DNA of 64,000 nucleotides from Laburnicola sp. R22_1 (GCA_014281115.1 JACONQ010000011.1:496001-560000), one strand, 5' to 3'; shown: positions 1-10,800, numbered from the stretch's first letter. Notes: generated by a model from the sequence alone, not told the origin. Numbers and translations are program-made.

Positions 1-1418
1 TTCTTTAGTTGGGTGACGATGCCGTTTTGGTAGGCAACTATTGTAAAAAATACTTTGTGTGGTGATTGCTATTAATTGGCGTAGTTTGGCGTTCGATTAT
101 ACAGGTATACGGCCGCTCGTGTGATCTCTGGCCATAGTGTCCAGGGGAGGTTGGCGTCAAGTCGCATTGCACGGCTCTTTTCCTTGATTACACCCCCTAA
201 GCGTTCAGCCCCTCTATTTTGAGCTTGGGTATTGGGTGCTGAAGGCTTAATAACAACCCCTTTATTAACACACCACCTGTGAACGTCTTATTTAACTAAG
301 AAAATCTCATTGTCGGATTCGATAACTTTTATAGTCACCTTAAACTGTACTTTTATAAATAGTACAAATTCCTTCAGCAGCTTAATAATTGTTCGTGCTA
401 GTCGATTGTCTTTAAGGTAGAAGTCCCAAGCTATGCCTAAGAAACGATTGGAGATAAGCATCATACTCTTTTCGCTGGTTAAGCTCTTATCTTCAAAGTT
501 GTAAAAGTCTATAGCGACTCTCTCTCCTAGGCCATTGTTGATTTATCTAGCCTAATGTCTAATTTATCGCCTAAGCTTTAATCTGCCGCAAGCGTCGCAT
601 TGGACCGTGGTCAACCCTTTAATACGTACCCCTTCACTGTGATTCACTGTGTGCTCCAGTGCCTGAGGGCCTGGGTGGCCTAGTCGTTTGTGCCATGTGA
701 TGGCGTTCACCTTCTGCGCTCGTCGTGCGGTGCGCGAGGTAAATTTGTGTGTAGCGTACGTACTATTGATCGTGGTACAAGTTAATTTTAATGTTGGTAT
801 GAACTCCAGTACCCATTGATTGTAGATTTCTTGGAGTTTGGCCAGGATCGTATTGTCTCGTCTCCTGATTGTTGTTGGGTCTAACTTAGTGTCCCACTAG
901 AGGCCTTGCCTTCGGAGTAATTGGAAGGACACTAGGTTGCAAAGTAGACCAGGACAGTAGGCGACGTTGTCTAACCTTACTAAGCAATTTCCCTCCTTAC
1001 TCTTGACGTGAAGATGGACACTCCTATATCCCCTTATCTATGCTTGTGATAATCCCGCCCATACGAAGTCTCCTGGCGATAGTGGTCGCTATAAGACGAA
1101 GCGATTAATGTCATTAAAGATGTGGTAGGTTGTGCCAGAATTGAGGATCGTAGAGTCACGTAGTGGGTATGTGTTTAGGTCTAAGTAGTAGGAGGCTGCG
1201 ATAGCATTAAAGCTCGCTAAGAGGACAGTGATCTGTCTGCTATCTAGTTATTCATCGTTAGTAATCTTAGTGATTCGAGTTAGAGTAGGGGTCTTTAATT
1301 GTTTAATCTTTGGTGTCTGTGACTTTTAACGCTTTATAGATCTCATGCGCTCTATAAGTATAGGGTCATTCTCTAACCTATATATTATAACCGCCTCTAT
1401 AGCAGGCTTTAGTTTAAA
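1..1418 (-). pseudogene. decayed Ty1/copia pol (pre-integrase and integrase)
   Basis: This is the polyprotein region downstream of gag, read on the minus strand. Around 650-710 the translation contains a copia GAG-pre-integrase signature, WHKRLGHPGPQALEH, followed by a C-x2-C pair (CDACG). Around 180-320 it contains integrase-core hallmarks: ESDNE, then SAPNTQAQNRGAERLGG and a stretch ending LPWTLWPEITRAAVYLYNRTP. The frame is broken by several stops (for example after KLRR near 560), so no functional polyprotein can be made from this copy. The element runs off the start of the window, so reverse transcriptase, RNase H and the second LTR are not visible. Assignment to copia rests on the order of domains. 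Active copies elsewhere in the genome are possible but unseen. Confidence 0.85.
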
Positions 1419-1628
1419 CTATTTAGGTTGTTTGTTGGGGAATGCGTAAAAGCAGTCTTTCAGACTATGGCGTTGTTCACAAGCAGGGCACTTGGGGTTT
1501 AATTCCTCTTGGCCTCCAACTGCTGTTGGCTCATCGTTAGTGACTCGTACGGACTGCTTGGATTTGGCTTTAGGGCCAGCTTTATTGGCGCGTGATCTGC
1601 CTCGCTTGGGTAATGCTGCTTCATCCAC
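1419..1628 (-). pseudogene. copia gag zinc-knuckle fragment
   Basis: A 69-residue open stretch ends with CPACEQRHSLKDCFYAF, a CCHC-like zinc knuckle (C-x2-C-x4-H-x4-C) typical of the nucleic-acid-binding end of retrotransposon gag. It lies between the gag N-terminal frame (2010-2504) and the pre-integrase region, in the order expected for a copia element on the minus strand. The stretch from 1629 to 2009 that should join it to gag has in-frame stops, so this is a remnant of one original polyprotein gene and not a gene of its own. Confidence 0.75.
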
Positions 1629-2009
1629 AGGTTGGGCGTCCCTAGCTGCGGCCTAGGTGGTTACACTACTGTTAGCGAGAGATAGTCCTACAACAGCAAA
1701 GGCGCCCCTTTGTTTACCCTTAATTAGGTGCTGTATTACTATTTGTTCTTAGAAGAGTTTTACTATCTCTTTTCTATTAATAGTCTTGTCCTTACTTCTA
1801 TGTTGCAGAAAGGTTGTAACCTATTAGGATGCGATATTGGTGACCGCTTTCATGAAATCTTGTTTAACTAAGTCTAGCTCCTGAAGCTCTGACACACAAT
1901 TGTACTCAGCTTCTGTAGCCGCATAATTGTACTCAGCGAGCTAGGTGTACTATAAACCGACTAATCTTATTGGTTTAAGAGCGTCTTAGTACCTGATCCT
2001 TGCTCTTCT

Positions 2010-2504
2010 TTATTCATCGTGTTGGTTAACCCCAACTGTTTTTGTGAGGTTCTTAATCCATTGTCTAATTAATTCACCTAGGGTGCAGCAATTGGACTGT
2101 AAATGTGCCGAGGTGGTGGTTTGAATGAGAATAACCAGCTTATCTAGGTTCTCCTTCTCCTGTTCGTACTTTCGATCTAGGAGCTTGTAGATTTCGAGTT
2201 GATTCTTATAGAAATCGGTATCGATTTTGTACGCCTTTTCGCCAGCCGGCGATAGGTGCGACGGTAGCGATGGACGGGCGTTGTTGGTGTTTCCGTTGAC
2301 GAAAGCGGGAGCTGGTTGATAGGCACCAATATTCGGTGCGACTGGCATGACCGGTTCTGCCATCGGTTCATTGTTGAGGGATGGGTCAATAAGATCCCAT
2401 GCTTTCAACGACTGGGCTTGGGAATTGATTTGCCTCAGCCATGGTGTGTAGTTCGAGTAATCGGTCAGGATCACTGTGGGATCCCTGAGTGTTGATAGAG
2501 ACAT
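2010..2504 (-). pseudogene. copia gag N-terminal fragment
   Basis: An open frame of 164 residues begins MSLSTLRDPTVILTDYSNY, with the W/LRQI motif that opens many fungal copia Gag proteins. It contains a proline-rich linker and a charged helical segment (residues about 95-130), then stops. The ATG lies only 36 bp inside the inner edge of the putative LTR at 2541-2858, as expected for the first frame of an LTR element. The frame ends early relative to the zinc knuckle about 400 bp further on, so the gag gene is broken. Confidence 0.75.
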
Positions 2505-2540
2505 GATTTTTGGTTTGATTGAGGCAGTGAGACTCTTAAT

Positions 2541-2858
2541 TGTCAGATACGTAAGTATCTTTAATGAGATGAGATGAAAGTGATGGATTTGATGATGAAT
2601 TGATTGTCGAGTGATCTCTGTCGGAGAAGCTCAGCTATCGTACGCAATATCTATCTAGCGCTAAGACGCACTAGTAATAGTGCGGAGTAGTGTAACAGTA
2701 GTACGCCAGTCTCCTTTGTGTATTTCACAGTGATCTCACAGTGAAATCACTCTAAGTTACACCAACTGTCGTCATAAGGAGACCATGTGATCGGACGCAC
2801 GTGACTACTGGATTTCACAGTGAAATCACAGTGATTTCCAGTGACCTGATATCTGACA
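2541..2858 (-). repeat. putative copia LTR (318 bp)
   Basis: The segment starts TGTCAGATAC and ends GATATCTGACA, so it has TG...CA ends within short inverted termini. It lies directly upstream of the gag start on the minus strand. Inside it, a CACAGTGAAATCAC-type motif recurs in both orientations around 2725-2750 and 2812-2840, giving several small palindromes. Its partner LTR should lie beyond the start of the window, so the boundaries rest only on the terminal inverted repeat and on position relative to gag. Confidence 0.6.
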
Positions 2859-4265
2859 ATTATAAGGCCCTAGGTGGCCACTAAAGTCGCCATTTTGAAG
2901 CTAAGATCCCCTATAATAACCTAGTTAACAAAGGCGCTCTATAACTCCTCTTCTTGCCACGGCAAATGGGATATAGTAGATCTTGCCCTAGCGGCAGCTA
3001 TAAAAGGACTTTTAGGCTGTATAGTCGCCATAGTGGGCAGCAACCCAGTATTAGGATTAATTAGGTGCACCTTTTTAAGGTGTTGTTTAACATGAGTTGT
3101 ACTGTTAACCTTCTAATAATTAGGGGACTTTCTATTAAGGTAATAGTCCCTGCAAAGCCAGTACGAGTTCTTACTAACCATATCATCCTCTAGGTACTCC
3201 AGCTCAGCTCTATACCGCCAAATTGTAGCCAGATTGCGCTTGCCTTTAAGCTGGCCTTTATGGCGGACCTAGTACCCAACACAGCCAGGCTTAAGGCGAC
3301 GGCTGCTGTGCTAAATATAGCGCCAATTGACGTTAAAGAGCTCCCTAGAACAGAGCTCTAGATGCTACACGTGGCTCCTTTATACGGGCGTTAGAGTACC
3401 TAGGGTGCCCTTACACAACTAGGACTAAGACAACTCACCCAACAAAGGCAGCGCGTCAACAGCAGTGGCGGCGGCAGCAAGCCTTTTTAACACAGTAGCA
3501 TAGTGTGGGCGATAATTAAGAGTACTTTAAGATAATTGCGAGGCCTGGGACCATATATTACGCAGCATATTGTAGGTAAAAGTTAATAGGTTATTGCAAA
3601 AGGAGCATAAAGGAGCACTGCAAAATTTGCTATAATAAACGCCTGTTAGACGTCCTTGCGATCCAAGCGCGTACTACACTAAAAAGGGCGTAAAAACAGC
3701 CCAAAACAGCTCTCTAAAACACTAAAATCGCGACTTAAAAACACCCAAATCACGCGTCAAAATCTCTAAAAGATGCTACTGTACAGCCGTACTACGGCGT
3801 AAAACGTATACAAACTACGCTACGCTACGGCCCAGGGCAGAGCGTATTACGTACGGCTCACGTGATCGCTACGGGTCGTAGTTGTACGCCGTACTACGCT
3901 ACGTTGGAAGCCCTGAATACTAGATTACGCCCTATAACTATAGTATAGCCTAAAAATGTGTTTACGGGCTGTATATACTAAGATCCTTCCTAATTAAGTA
4001 ATTAGTAATTGTTTTCTAGTGTTAAAGTTGTTAAAAAGTTGTCTTTTTAAGAGATTAACTTTACAAGGTTAAAAAGGTTACTTTTAACAACTTTTTAACA
4101 ATACTAAAAGGTTGCGTTAAAAGCTTATAAAAAGGCTTCTATAGAGCTATAATTACGCCTTATCTATATACAAATTATAGCTACAGTACAGCCTAGAAGG
4201 CAGCTACGTACGTACAGCGTACAGGACATACTACAGGACGTACTATTACGCGTAGTACAGTACGT
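2859..4265. repeat. AT-rich repeat-derived DNA, unclassified
   Basis: No intact gene is visible. The sequence is rich in TA steps and stop codons in all frames. It has inverted motifs built on GTAC/CGTAC (3830-3905 and 4200-4262) and a perfect 14-bp inverted repeat (4028-4041 with 4088-4101). The right edge is sharp: at about 4265 the composition changes to coding-like DNA and a cytochrome P450 frame begins in mid-protein. This suggests an insertion that removed the 5' part of that gene. No terminal repeats were found that would define the element's class. Confidence 0.5.
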
Positions 4266-4269
4266 TGTC

Positions 4270-5566
4270 AGCGCTGTTCCAAACTTCGGCCTGCAAGGTC
4301 TCCGCTATGATACGGCGACTCATCTATGGGGAAATGGGATCACCGTCGTAGAAGGACCGCATTGGAAGCATGGAAGTGCATTAATCAGGTCTTCTTTCGA
4401 TGTCGTACACATTGCTAATCTGGAGCGGCTGAGAAAACACACCGATCTGTTTCTGAGCCTCCTTCCAAAGGACGGTGCCACAGTTAACCTCGTTCCGTTA
4501 TTTAAGCGCCTGGTAAGAACTGTTGGTCAGATCTTGTGAAAGTACTAATTGACATATCTAGATACTCGACGAGTGAGTTTATCTTCGGTGAGGCTATGGG
4601 GGCGCTCAAAGAGTCCAAAGAGTGTGAAGTCTTCATGAATACCTTCGAATATGCGCAGCGTGGGACTGGTATCCGGTCAGTCCTCGGCCGACTCAAGTTT
4701 CTCCATCGGGACAAGAAGTGGTGGGAAGCTTGTCAAGAGGTGACTGATTATGCGGATAAGCATGTGGTCCTAGCCTTGGGTCGCTTGAGAGACGAGGACC
4801 ACAAACGTGGATCGCAAGAACGCAGTGAGCCCCTGCGCTTGGTGGACGAAATGGCACGCGACACTCAAGATAGAGTGACCCTTCGCTCCCACATCATTAG
4901 CGTGTTCAGCCCAGCTCATGATGAAGCCGCCACTACCTTGACAAATGTAGTCTTCCATCTGGCTCGCAACCCCAAGGTTTGGGACAAACTGAAAGCGGAA
5001 ATCGAACCCTCTAAAGACGAGACGTTGACTTATGCACTGTTGAATTCGTATCAGTACCTGGAATGGGTGTTGAAGGAAAATGGGTTACACTTTCTTCTGT
5101 CAGATGAAAACTTGTGTATGTAACTGACCGATTCTCCAGCACACGGATTGACTACGATTGCGACGACCAACCAGCAGCAATGTGTTGAGACTACTATTTT
5201 GCTTTTCGGCGGTGGTCAAGACGGGTGTTCACCGTTATACGTCTAGAAAGGCGATATGGTGGAGATCAACTATCGTGCTATGGGTAGAGACAAGACTTTC
5301 TGGGGCGACGACGCGGACAGCTTCAAGCCTGAACGGTGGGAGACTATTCAACCGGATGGGAGTACACCCCCTTTGGAGGTGGGCCACGCTCGTGTCCCGG
5401 TCAGCGTCTTGTCTTTACCGAGAGTGGTTACGTTTTGGTCATGCTGTCGAGAATGTTTGATAGGGTTGAGAATCGGGATCCTGAAGTTCGGTGGATGGAA
5501 AAGTTTCGTCTTACGGCTCAGAGCAAGAATGGCTGCATTGTTGCACTGATTCCGCGCGAAGAGTAG
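4270..5566 (+). pseudogene. cytochrome P450 remnant (CYP52/CYP539-like), 5' truncated
   Basis: The frame enters in mid-protein with NFGLQGLRYDTATH, then GNGITVVEGPHWKHGSALIR, matching the region before the C-helix of n-alkane/fatty-acid hydroxylase P450s. A segment resembling a 49-bp intron (4513-4561, branch site TACTAAT) leads into TSEFIFGE, but the phase across it is off by one. An altered I-helix (FSPAHDEAATTL), a PERW-type motif (FKPERW) and the heme-binding FGGGPRSCPG (about 5355-5385) follow. Damage includes loss of the N-terminal third and membrane anchor, a stop at 5120, no intact ExxR motif (KENGLHF in its place) and a TAG in FGGGQDGCSPLYV*KGD near 5246. The intact enzyme would be an ER monooxygenase; this copy cannot be functional. 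Confidence 0.85.
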
Positions 5567-5622
5567 AACAACCGAATAGATGTGGTAGTGTTGTTTCTTA
5601 ATAGTAAGATCTTTCCAAAGGG

Positions 5623-5678
<56 letters not shown>

Positions 5679-5924
5679 CCGCTCCAGGTAGTTTGATGCA
5701 GTGCCGGGGTACCATATGTAGACCCGCGTAGCTGAACCTCTTCAGCTGCCACACGCACACACGTTCACCGCCCCCATCGAAGCGAAACGCACAACCAAAA
5801 AAATTCCCCGACTACGTATAACCTCTCCACCACCTCACCCACCCCCAAATATCCTCGTCTTAAAACCCCCCCTCGAGCACTAAGCCCCCTATTCCATCTG
5901 TAACCAGCCCCGCCTACCACCACC
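5567..5924. other. intergenic, with (GT)n microsatellite
   Basis: No gene is seen. A perfect GT dinucleotide tract of about 50 bp runs from about 5624 to 5674. The stretch before the ATG at 5925 is pyrimidine-rich, with a TATAAC at about 5818. It is probably the promoter and leader of the small secreted-protein gene. Confidence 0.6.
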
Positions 5925-6280
5925 ATGAAAACCCCCCTCCTCGCCACCCTCTTAGCAACAACCCTCACAGCTCGCGCCCAACCCTGCTACCCCAGATTCT
6001 GCGGCTGGCAAGTCGTCGACCAGCTCCGTACGCCCCCATCCCTTCAAGTTCCAACCTAACCAATACCCTAAGTCCCACCCCTAACACACCAGCAGACCGG
6101 TCCCAGAGCGACATCGCGCAAATGGTATGCGGTCGCACCGACACGTGCGAGGGCAAGGAGTGGAATTATGTGTTTAGCATGGGGCTTACGGGGGGATTGT
6201 CGGCGAGTGGGTTTTGTAAGAACGGGTGCTATGAGTGTAGGGGAGTTTGTGGGAGGGGTTCGGAGGGGTGTTGTCATTAG
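5925..6280 (+). CDS. small secreted cysteine-rich protein (candidate effector)
   Basis: Two exons, 5925-6027 and 6093-6280, join in frame across a 65-bp intron (GTACGC donor, CTAACAC branch at 6081, CCAG acceptor; AGCAG at 6095 is an in-frame alternative). The 96-residue product begins MKTPLLATLLATTLTARA, a clear signal peptide predicted to be cut before QPCYP. The mature part has ten cysteines (residues 21, 26, 47, 53, 76, 80, 83, 87, 94, 95) and ends in a C-x3-C-x2-C-x3-C-x6-CC cluster. The even count and the secretion signal suggest a disulfide-stabilised extracellular protein. I do not recognise the family. The gene sits between a transposon-broken P450 gene and a second secreted-protein gene. 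Splicing and expression are inferred. Confidence 0.65.
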
Positions 6281-6841
6281 GGAGAGAGGTGGAGGGAAGC
6301 ATGCATGCATGCGGGTGGTGCAAAAGTTGGGAGTTGTTCGTTGCGCGGGGCTCAAGCGTGGGAACTGGAAAATTGCTGCATTACTATGCTTCGAGCATAG
6401 TAAGTAAACGAGCATAATAGTAACAGACGTGAATGAACAACAGGCAAAAACGGCATCACGGCACTCACAAAGACGTGATCAGACCATCTAGGCCTCGAGC
6501 ATACTAGTAAAAACACGTAGACCACTCAGCATGCCCATCAGATTTCCCGACAGACAAAGAACAAACACCTCACCATGAGATCCAGTAGACAAATCCAACA
6601 ACCACCCGCACCATACCAAATGCTCAGCCTAGGCTGCCACCAAACAAAAAAAACATCGCCATTCCACGCATATACCCTACGAAGCGCGTACTTTCCACAA
6701 GCTCAAGTCGCAGTATCCGCATCCTATTCATAAAGCACCCTAGATGCGCGCTTTACTTTTGCGACTCACAACACCAACGGAGTGACTATCGCTTTTCGTC
6801 GTTGTATTCCAGAAGGCTAGAATCTACGTCTCTTACCACTG
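6281..6841. other. intergenic between two small secreted-protein genes
   Basis: No supported gene. It includes a small palindrome, CTATGCTTCGAGCATAG, at about 6385-6401, and a related CTCGAGCATACTAG at about 6493. Short open frames here carry no recognisable domain or codon pattern. Confidence 0.5.
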
Positions 6842-7316
6842 ATGCCCAAGATGAAGCGACTCCTCCTCCTCCTCCTCCTCCTCCTCCTCCTCCTCCTCCT
6901 CAACCTCTCCCTCGCCCTCATCTCTGCCTCTCTATCTGCTATTATAAACTACAGCCTCCCAGACAGCGTGTACACCTGCACCCCGTCCACTCCCATTCCC
7001 ACCCCCTTTCCCTCCCTCCCTCCCTCCCTCCCCACCACCTCATCCCAACCCAAGCCCGCACATCATATCCTACCTACCTACCTTATCCACCTACGTACTA
7101 ACCCTCGAACCCCCCAGCCAAAGCCAACCTTGGGAATATCCCGTGCCCACCCCCAACAGGGTGCTTTACTCGCTTAGCCCAGATAAGGCGACGAGGTGCG
7201 CGACGTATTATAAGCCTAGGTGTAATCTAGGGGCCGTGTGGGAGGTTATGTCGTTTTCTAGGAGGGGGAAGGGGATGACGAGAGCTATTGGGAGTTGGAG
7301 GGAGGTGTTGGGTTGA
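6842..7316 (+). CDS. small secreted protein with microsatellite-encoded signal peptide
   Basis: Proposed exons are 6842-6969 and 7118-7316. The 148-bp intron has a GTACAC donor, an ACTAAC branch at about 7098 and a CCCCCAG acceptor, and phase 2 is preserved. The 108-residue product opens MPKMKR followed by about fourteen leucines encoded by a perfect CTC repeat, then NLSLALISASLSA, a strong signal peptide. The mature part contains SQPWEYPVPTPNRVLYSL and two cysteines 8 residues apart (RCATYYKPRC), with a basic C-terminal half. I do not recognise a family. Reading through the intron gives only a low-complexity frame, whereas exon 2 reads like real protein. The exact donor is less certain than the acceptor. 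Confidence 0.5.
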
Positions 7317-7826
7317 TAGGACTGTTGGTTGAGGAGGGGGAGGGGTGCGCTAGGATTTTTTTTATTTTTTTTATTTTTTATTTTTTGGAGGGAGGGGGAA
7401 AGATTAGTTGGTTGGTTGGTTAGTTGATTGATTGATAGATTGATTTGTAGGGATGAGGTTTGGAAGAGATAGAGGACTTCTCATAAACTCAAAAACCAAC
7501 TCCATTCACGCACACTATATACCCATTTTGAATCCACAATCATCATCGTCATCATAACCATGATCTAGACATACTCCAATCTCCCACATAATCATCACAT
7601 TTTCCACCCCTCAATCACGGACACCATACCGAGGTCGTCCAATTAGCTCCAAGACGCGCACACATGTACATGTAAAGACAGATCCTTCCCATCCATCGAT
7701 TTAGTCACAGTCCTGGCAGCGAGCTCAAGTCCACGGTACGCCATGCAAGCCGAAGTAGCGACAAGCCCACGGCCACGCGCCAGAGCAAGAAACATTCAAG
7801 CCTTCCAAGTTTGTAATACAATGGGC
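7317..7826. other. intergenic, homopolymer T tracts
   Basis: No gene is seen. T-rich runs at about 7356-7386 and GTTG/GATT short tandem repeats at about 7405-7445 lie between the secreted-protein gene (+) and the pyruvate carboxylase stop (-). It probably holds both 3' ends. Confidence 0.5.
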
Positions 7827-10800
7827 TCACTTGACAAGCTTGCAGACAAGGTCGCCAGAGTCGACCGAGTCGCCTTCGCGGACGGAGAGGTCGTCGATCT
7901 TGCCAGAGTGCGGTGCCGAGATGACCATTTCCTGAAATCGTCGTTAGCTATCATGTCTATAAAGAAATACATAGGTAAACTCACCATCTTCATAGCGCTG
8001 AGAACGGCAATAGGGTCGCCCTTCATGACATCGCTGCCGTCCTTGACACGGACCTCTACCAGCACACCAGACATGGGCGAGCCAACCTGGCTGGTATCCG
8101 TAGGATCGGCCTTGGGCCTTCGGACATTCTCGATGGCGGCGTGCTTATCCTCGACGGAGACGACACGAGTCTCGCCATTCATCTCGTAAAAGACTTCACG
8201 GAGACCAGTCTGCTCGGAAATCGGACCGATTGCGAGGAGCTTCAGGATCAGCACCTTGCCCTTCTCCAGCTCGACGTGGAACTCCTCGCCAACCTCAGGG
8301 CGGGACAGGAAGTAGCGAGTAGGCAGCACCGAGAGGTCACCGTACTTGGAGGTCCACTTCTTGTAGTCATCAAAGACCTTGGGATACATGGTGTAGGAAG
8401 CGACGTCGCATTCGGTAGCGTCTCCCCACTTGGCCTTGATATCGGACTTGATCTTGATAAGATCCATAGGCTCGAGGTAGAGCCCAGGGCGCTTGTCCAT
8501 CTTTCTACGATCACGGAGAGCCTGCGAACGGAGTGGCTCCGGGAAGCCACCGTAGGGTTGACCCATAAGACCTTCGAAGAACTCGAGGACGGAGGACGGG
8601 AAGTCAAGCTGCTCGGCCTTGTTGAGGACATCGTCGTAGGACAGGTTGTTGGAAACCATGAACTGCGCCAAGTCACCAACGACCTTGGATGTGGGAGTGA
8701 CCTTGACAATATCACCAAGCAGATCGTTGGCATGCTCATAGGCCTTCTTCGTCTGTGCCCACTGCTCACCAAGCCCCTGCTGTGAAGCCTGGAAGATGAG
8801 ATTGGTAAGCTGGCCACCAGGAATCTCGTGCTCGTACACTTCGGGGTCAGGGCCAGTCAGACCAGCTTCGAACGGAGAGTAGAGCAGGCGTAGCTGCGCC
8901 CAGTAGGCGTCCAGGCTGCGGATCATGTGCGCATCAAGGCCAGTGTCCTGGTCAGTTCCCTCCAGAGAGGCGAGGATAGCACCAATGCTGGGCTGCGAGG
9001 TCATGCCGGACATGCTGTCAATGGCAGCATCAACAGCATCTGCACCGGCCTGGGCGCATGCGACCATGGACGCTACACCAGTACCTGCCGAGTCGTGCGT
9101 GTGCACGTGAATCGGAAGATCGGGGTACCTGATTGTAGTCAGCATTGTCGCATACGTACAGTACTAGACAAAAGTTTGAGTACAGTGTGTTACCTCGGGA
9201 TTCGCGATGCCAAGGCTAACTGTCCTAAAACTTTTGTCCTGTAGCTGTAGCTTTTTACTTGGGGGTAACTTACTTCTTGCGGATAGCGCCAATAAGCAAG
9301 GTAGCAGCACGAGGCTTGAGCACACCAGCCACTGAAGATTGTTAGCTATAAACTCTATATGTTGTGATACGATGAACTGGATAAGAAAGGGGATGACAGA
9401 CTGTCTTTCAGGCCTAGTATATGTGCGCCCATGCCCACGATCTTGTCGACAACATCAAGATAGTACTCAAGGTTGTACTTCTTCTTAGGGTTCAACATAT
9501 CGCCACTGTAGCATACTAGTCAAAGTTAGTATTTGATGCCATGCATTTCCGACATAGCCACGTACCGGTACCCTCAGCAACACCTCCAGCCTTGAGCACA
9601 GCCTTGACACCAACCTCGAGCTGCTCAACATCATTGAGCGCATCAAACACGCGGAAGATATCAACACCGTGCTTCTTCGCCTGCTCACAAAAGTGGAAAA
9701 TGGCATTGTCAGGGAGCGAAGAATAAGCAACACCGTTGGCGCCGCGGAGAAGCATCTGGAAGGGGATGTTGGGTACGAGCTTCCTCATCTTCCTCAGCCT
9801 GTCCCACGGATCCTCGTAGAGGAAGCGCATGGCCACATCGAAGGTAGCTCCACCCCAGCACTCCAGAGCCCAAGCGTTGGCGTACGCATGGCTGGTCTCC
9901 TTGGCGATGCCGAGCAGATCGACGGTTCGCACACGGGTAGCGAGGAGAGACTGGTGAGCATCGCGCCAGGTGGTGTCCATGATGAGGCAGCCCTTGTGGG
10001 CGCGGACAGCCTTGGCGAAGCCCTCGGGACCCTCCTTGAGGAGAATATTGCGCCAACCACTCGTAGCTGGTGCGGAGGTGTCGACTTTGTTGCCATGCTG
10101 GTCGATGATGGCTGGGACCTTGATCTCGCCCCTGAATTTGGGCTCGCCAGTCTGTCCCTTGACTTGACTACCATTGACAGCAAGCTCTCCAAGATATGCG
10201 AGCAGCTTCTGAGCACGGTTTTGAGAGCCGATGAGCTCGAAGAGGGCAGGGGTGTCGTCGATAAAAGTCGTCCAGCACTGTCCCTCGATAAAAGTAGGAT
10301 GAGTCAGGAGCTTGAGCAGGAAAGGAATGTTGGTCTTTACACCACGGATACGGAACTCGACCAACGCACGGATCATTTTTCGACGCACAATCTCGTATGT
10401 GGAGCCACGGCACGAGCATTTGACAAGCATACTATCATAGTGAGGAGCTTGAGTACAATTAGCAGACATCCTTGACGTACACGTACTGGACAAAAGTTTG
10501 AGTACAGTTGGCCTTCGTATCGCTCATCCTGGAGTAACACAGGTAACACAATGCACTAAAACTTTTGTCCTAATACTTCATTCTGGGTCAACTCACTGAT
10601 GATAGCACCGGCAAAACCATTGCCACCGTCCAAACGAACTGAATAGGAAGATTAGCCAGCCGATGATGATGGTAAGTGAAGGGGCTCGACATACCTCCGT
10701 TACCACCCGCAGAGCGGTACACTTCAATCTTTCCAGTGTCCGGCGAGAAGCCGTTGGCAGGGTCTTCAGTTGTGATGCGGCACTGGAAGGCAAAGCCTCG

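Noticed and set aside
8141..8785. Long plus-strand open frames opposite pyruvate carboxylase, clathrin and Cym1 (for example 8141-8785, 9669-10475, 10663-11631, 15239-15826)
   Set aside because: They are antisense shadows of GC-rich codons with no domains, and the opposite strand carries unambiguous genes.
7796..9145. Continuous 449-codon frame as the complete 3' end of pyruvate carboxylase
   Set aside because: Its last 60 residues (after AVLSAMKM) are intron read-through followed by the wrong frame; splicing 7932-7984 restores the conserved biotinyl-domain C-terminus.
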